A DNA stretch of 7,917 bases from Desulfobacteraceae bacterium (lineage in GTDB: Bacteria > Desulfobacterota > Desulfobacteria > Desulfobacterales > JAABSP01): the NCBI GenBank assembly GCA_011390035.1, contig JAABTE010000104.1, positions 1-7,917 on the forward strand. Reading direction: 5' to 3'. The notes beneath the pieces are model-generated. The model saw only the letters and a program-made list of their open reading frames with translations, had not been told where the DNA came from and ran no database searches. Positions 6,870-7,917 of the stretch are shown here, piece after piece. A program made the position numbers and the translations under genes. How positions within the stretch are numbered: position 1 is the stretch's first letter; each line of letters opens with the position of its first letter.

Positions 6870-6956
6870 CCCCCCGTGCGGGAGGGAACGATCGACTTTT
6901 GTCGCCCCCCCGCACGAGAGGGAATGATCGGCTTTTGTCGGCCCCCTCGCATTGAC
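6870..6956. repeat. 36-bp tandem direct repeat in the divergent intergenic region
   Basis: Unit 1 (6870-6905) and unit 2 (6906-6941) match at 30 of 36 positions by eye; both contain a C-run, a GAGGGAA(C/T)GATCG core and CTTTTGTCG. A decayed third copy begins near 6942. GTGCGGG in unit 1 (6876-6882) and CCCGCAC in unit 2 (6909-6915) are inverted complements, so the array could also fold into a stem. There is no spacer between units, so it is not a CRISPR array. It lies immediately upstream of the kinase ribosome-binding site and adjoins the promoter of the phosphorylase gene. Confidence 0.75.
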
Positions 6957-6980
6957 GGCGGCGGCCTCCTGCGCTATGAT
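6952..6980 (+). promoter_or_regulatory. Sigma70-type promoter for the purine nucleoside phosphorylase gene
   Basis: TTGACG (6952-6957; 5 of 6 consensus) and TATGAT (6975-6980; 5 of 6 consensus) are 17 bases apart, the optimal spacing. Transcription would begin near 6987, leaving a leader of about 73 bases. The -35 box lies at the end of the decayed third copy of the 36-bp repeat. Confidence 0.6.
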
Positions 6981-7059
6981 GCGTTATTCGGCGCTCGATC
7001 TTACAGGACGCCAGAAGGATATCACTTTACCGTCAACCCCGATGAAACGCAAGTGAAAT

Positions 7060-7902
7060 ATGAGAAATTACAGAGACAAAGCGCTGGAAACCGCAGCCTT
7101 TATCAAGGCCCGCCTCCCGGAGGCTCCCAGGGTCGGCTTCCTGACGGGCACAGGGATGGGCCGGTGCGTGGATTTTCTCGAATCCCCCCTCTCCCTCGAT
7201 TACGCCGGCATTCCCCATTTTCCGGTCTCCACGGCGCCCGGCCACGGCGGCCGGCTGATCTTCGGCCGGGCCGGCAATACCCCGGCGCTGGCCATGAGCG
7301 GCCGCTTTCATCTGTACGAGGGATACGACGCCCGAACCGTGAGCTTTCCCATCCGGGTGATGCGGGCCCTGGGGATTGGCCATCTGCTGATCTCCAACGC
7401 CGCCGGCGGCCTGAACCCCGATTTCGCGCCCGGCATGATCATGATCATAGATGATCACATCAATTTAACCGGCGAAAACCCGCTGATCGGCCCCAACGAG
7501 GACGACTGGGGGCCCCGCTTTCCCGACATGGGCCGCGCCTGGGACCGGGAGCTGGCCAACGCGGCCGCCGCCGTGGCCGGCGACGCGGGATTCGCGTTTT
7601 GCAGGGGCGTTTACGCCGGCCTGAAGGGCCCGTGCCTGGAAACGCCCGCCGAAGCGCGCCTCCTGCGGACCATCGGGGCCGACGCGGTGGGATTTTCCAC
7701 GGTTATGGAGGCCATCGCCGCCGTCCACGCCGGAATGCGCATTCTGGGCCTTTCCATCATCACAAATGTTCATGATCCGGCCGATCCGGCCCCCGCCATT
7801 CTGGAGGATATCATCCACGCGGCGGACCAGTGCGCCCCCCGGCTGCGGGAGGTGGTCCGGGGCGTGATCGAATCCATCGACGCGGAGGCCGCCCATGACT
7901 GA
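7060..7902 (+). CDS. punA: Purine nucleoside phosphorylase (trimeric PNP/MTAP family)
   Basis: 280 residues, normal for the family. It should split a purine nucleoside with phosphate into base plus (deoxy)ribose-1-phosphate, in cytosolic purine salvage. Visible signatures: the phosphate-binding glycine loop GTGMG (30-34), GHGG with H62, GRFHLYEGY (81-89; H84, Y86, E87), NAAGGLN (113-119), and GPCLETPAEARLLRTIGAD (190-208) with E194, the purine-binding Glu. The TN pair at 235-236 (N236) favours 6-oxopurine nucleosides; methylthioadenosine phosphorylases usually have Asp here. The segment GFSTVMEAI (211-219) departs from the common GMSTVPE, so the substrate pocket may differ slightly. The start at 7060 is the first ATG after an in-frame stop at 7054-7056. 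No clear Shine-Dalgarno site precedes it; a four-codon ORF (ATG 7042, stop 7056) ends 3 bases upstream. The gene diverges from the kinase and overlaps the next gene by 8 bases. Confidence 0.93.
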   Translation: MRNYRDKALETAAFIKARLPEAPRVGFLTGTGMGRCVDFLESPLSLDYAGIPHFPVSTAPGHGGRLIFGRAGNTPALAMSGRFHLYEGYDARTVSFPIRVMRALGIGHLLISNAAGGLNPDFAPGMIMIIDDHINLTGENPLIGPNEDDWGPRFPDMGRAWDRELANAAAAVAGDAGFAFCRGVYAGLKGPCLETPAEARLLRTIGADAVGFSTVMEAIAAVHAGMRILGLSIITNVHDPADPAPAILEDIIHAADQCAPRLREVVRGVIESIDAEAAHD

Positions 7903-7917
7903 CGCCGCGGCCGGCCC
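7895..7917 (+). CDS. Start of a downstream gene, cut by window edge
   Basis: An ATG at 7895 opens a frame reading MTDAAAG to the edge. It has GGAGG (7884-7888) 6 bases upstream and overlaps the phosphorylase stop codon (ATGACTGA), a typical translationally coupled junction. Seven codons are too few to identify the product. A purine-salvage or nucleoside-related enzyme would fit the context, but this is only inference. Confidence 0.5.

Noticed and set aside
6870..6956. CRISPR array suggested by the 36-bp repeat length
   Set aside because: Copies abut with no spacers, there are only two full copies, and no cas gene is nearby.
6952..7036. 7-bp inverted pair TTGACGG / CCGTCAA in the phosphorylase leader as an operator
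   Set aside because: The arms are 71 bases apart, and a 7-bp match is expected about once by chance in a region this size.
5943..7454. Plus-strand open frame of 503 codons spanning kinase antisense, intergenic DNA and the phosphorylase
   Set aside because: It crosses two real genes in the wrong frame or strand and shows no family motif.

Overview
The window is GC-rich, gene-dense bacterial DNA. Five genes or gene fragments lie on the minus strand and two on the plus strand. The gene content suggests a strict anaerobe, most likely a Desulfobacterota (deltaproteobacterial) sulfate reducer or syntroph: soluble NuoE/NuoF-type NADH-oxidising subunits, an RnfB–GltD/NfnL-type iron-sulfur flavoprotein, a DRTGG protein and a multi-domain hybrid kinase. 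That placement is inference; there is no rRNA or other marker to test it.

Layout, left to right. Positions 1-4155 hold an apparent minus-strand redox operon. It is transcribed in the order NuoE-like [2Fe-2S] protein (3661-4155), DRTGG-domain protein (3202-3558), NuoF-like NADH/FMN/FeS subunit (1249-3096), then an RnfB-type ferredoxin module fused to a GltD/NfnL-type flavoprotein (2-1231, cut by the left edge). NuoE plus this form of NuoF (N-terminal thioredoxin-like [2Fe-2S] domain and C-terminal two-cluster ferredoxin) matches the HydC/HydB or HndA/HndC pair of electron-bifurcating hydrogenases and formate dehydrogenases. No catalytic hydrogenase or dehydrogenase subunit is in the window; it may lie beyond the left edge. 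The added flavoprotein resembles the bifurcating NfnL subunit but carries its own membrane-anchored RnfB head, so the operon may encode an unusual NAD(H)/ferredoxin electron-confurcating or bifurcating assembly.

Positions 4300-6851 hold a cytosolic hybrid sensor kinase on the same strand: PAS-PAS-HisKA-HATPase-REC, an Ala/Ser hexapeptide-repeat linker, then Hpt. As read, the Hpt domain is in the wrong frame. One 18-bp repeat unit in the linker is 17 bp long, having lost one base of a CCC run. Restoring it gives a clean 850-residue protein. A candidate sigma70 promoter lies between the kinase and the NuoE gene.

Positions 6852-7059 are a 208-bp divergent intergenic region. It contains a 36-bp tandem repeat (two full copies and a decayed third) and a good sigma70-type promoter for the plus-strand gene. 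Positions 7060-7902 encode a purine nucleoside phosphorylase of the trimeric PNP/MTAP family. An 8-bp overlap leads into the first codons of another gene cut by the right edge.

No stretch longer than 300 bases lacks a gene. The two gaps inside the redox operon (3097-3201 and 3559-3660, about 100 bases each) contain only ribosome-binding sites and GC-rich sequence. No tRNA, rRNA, insertion sequence or CRISPR array was seen.
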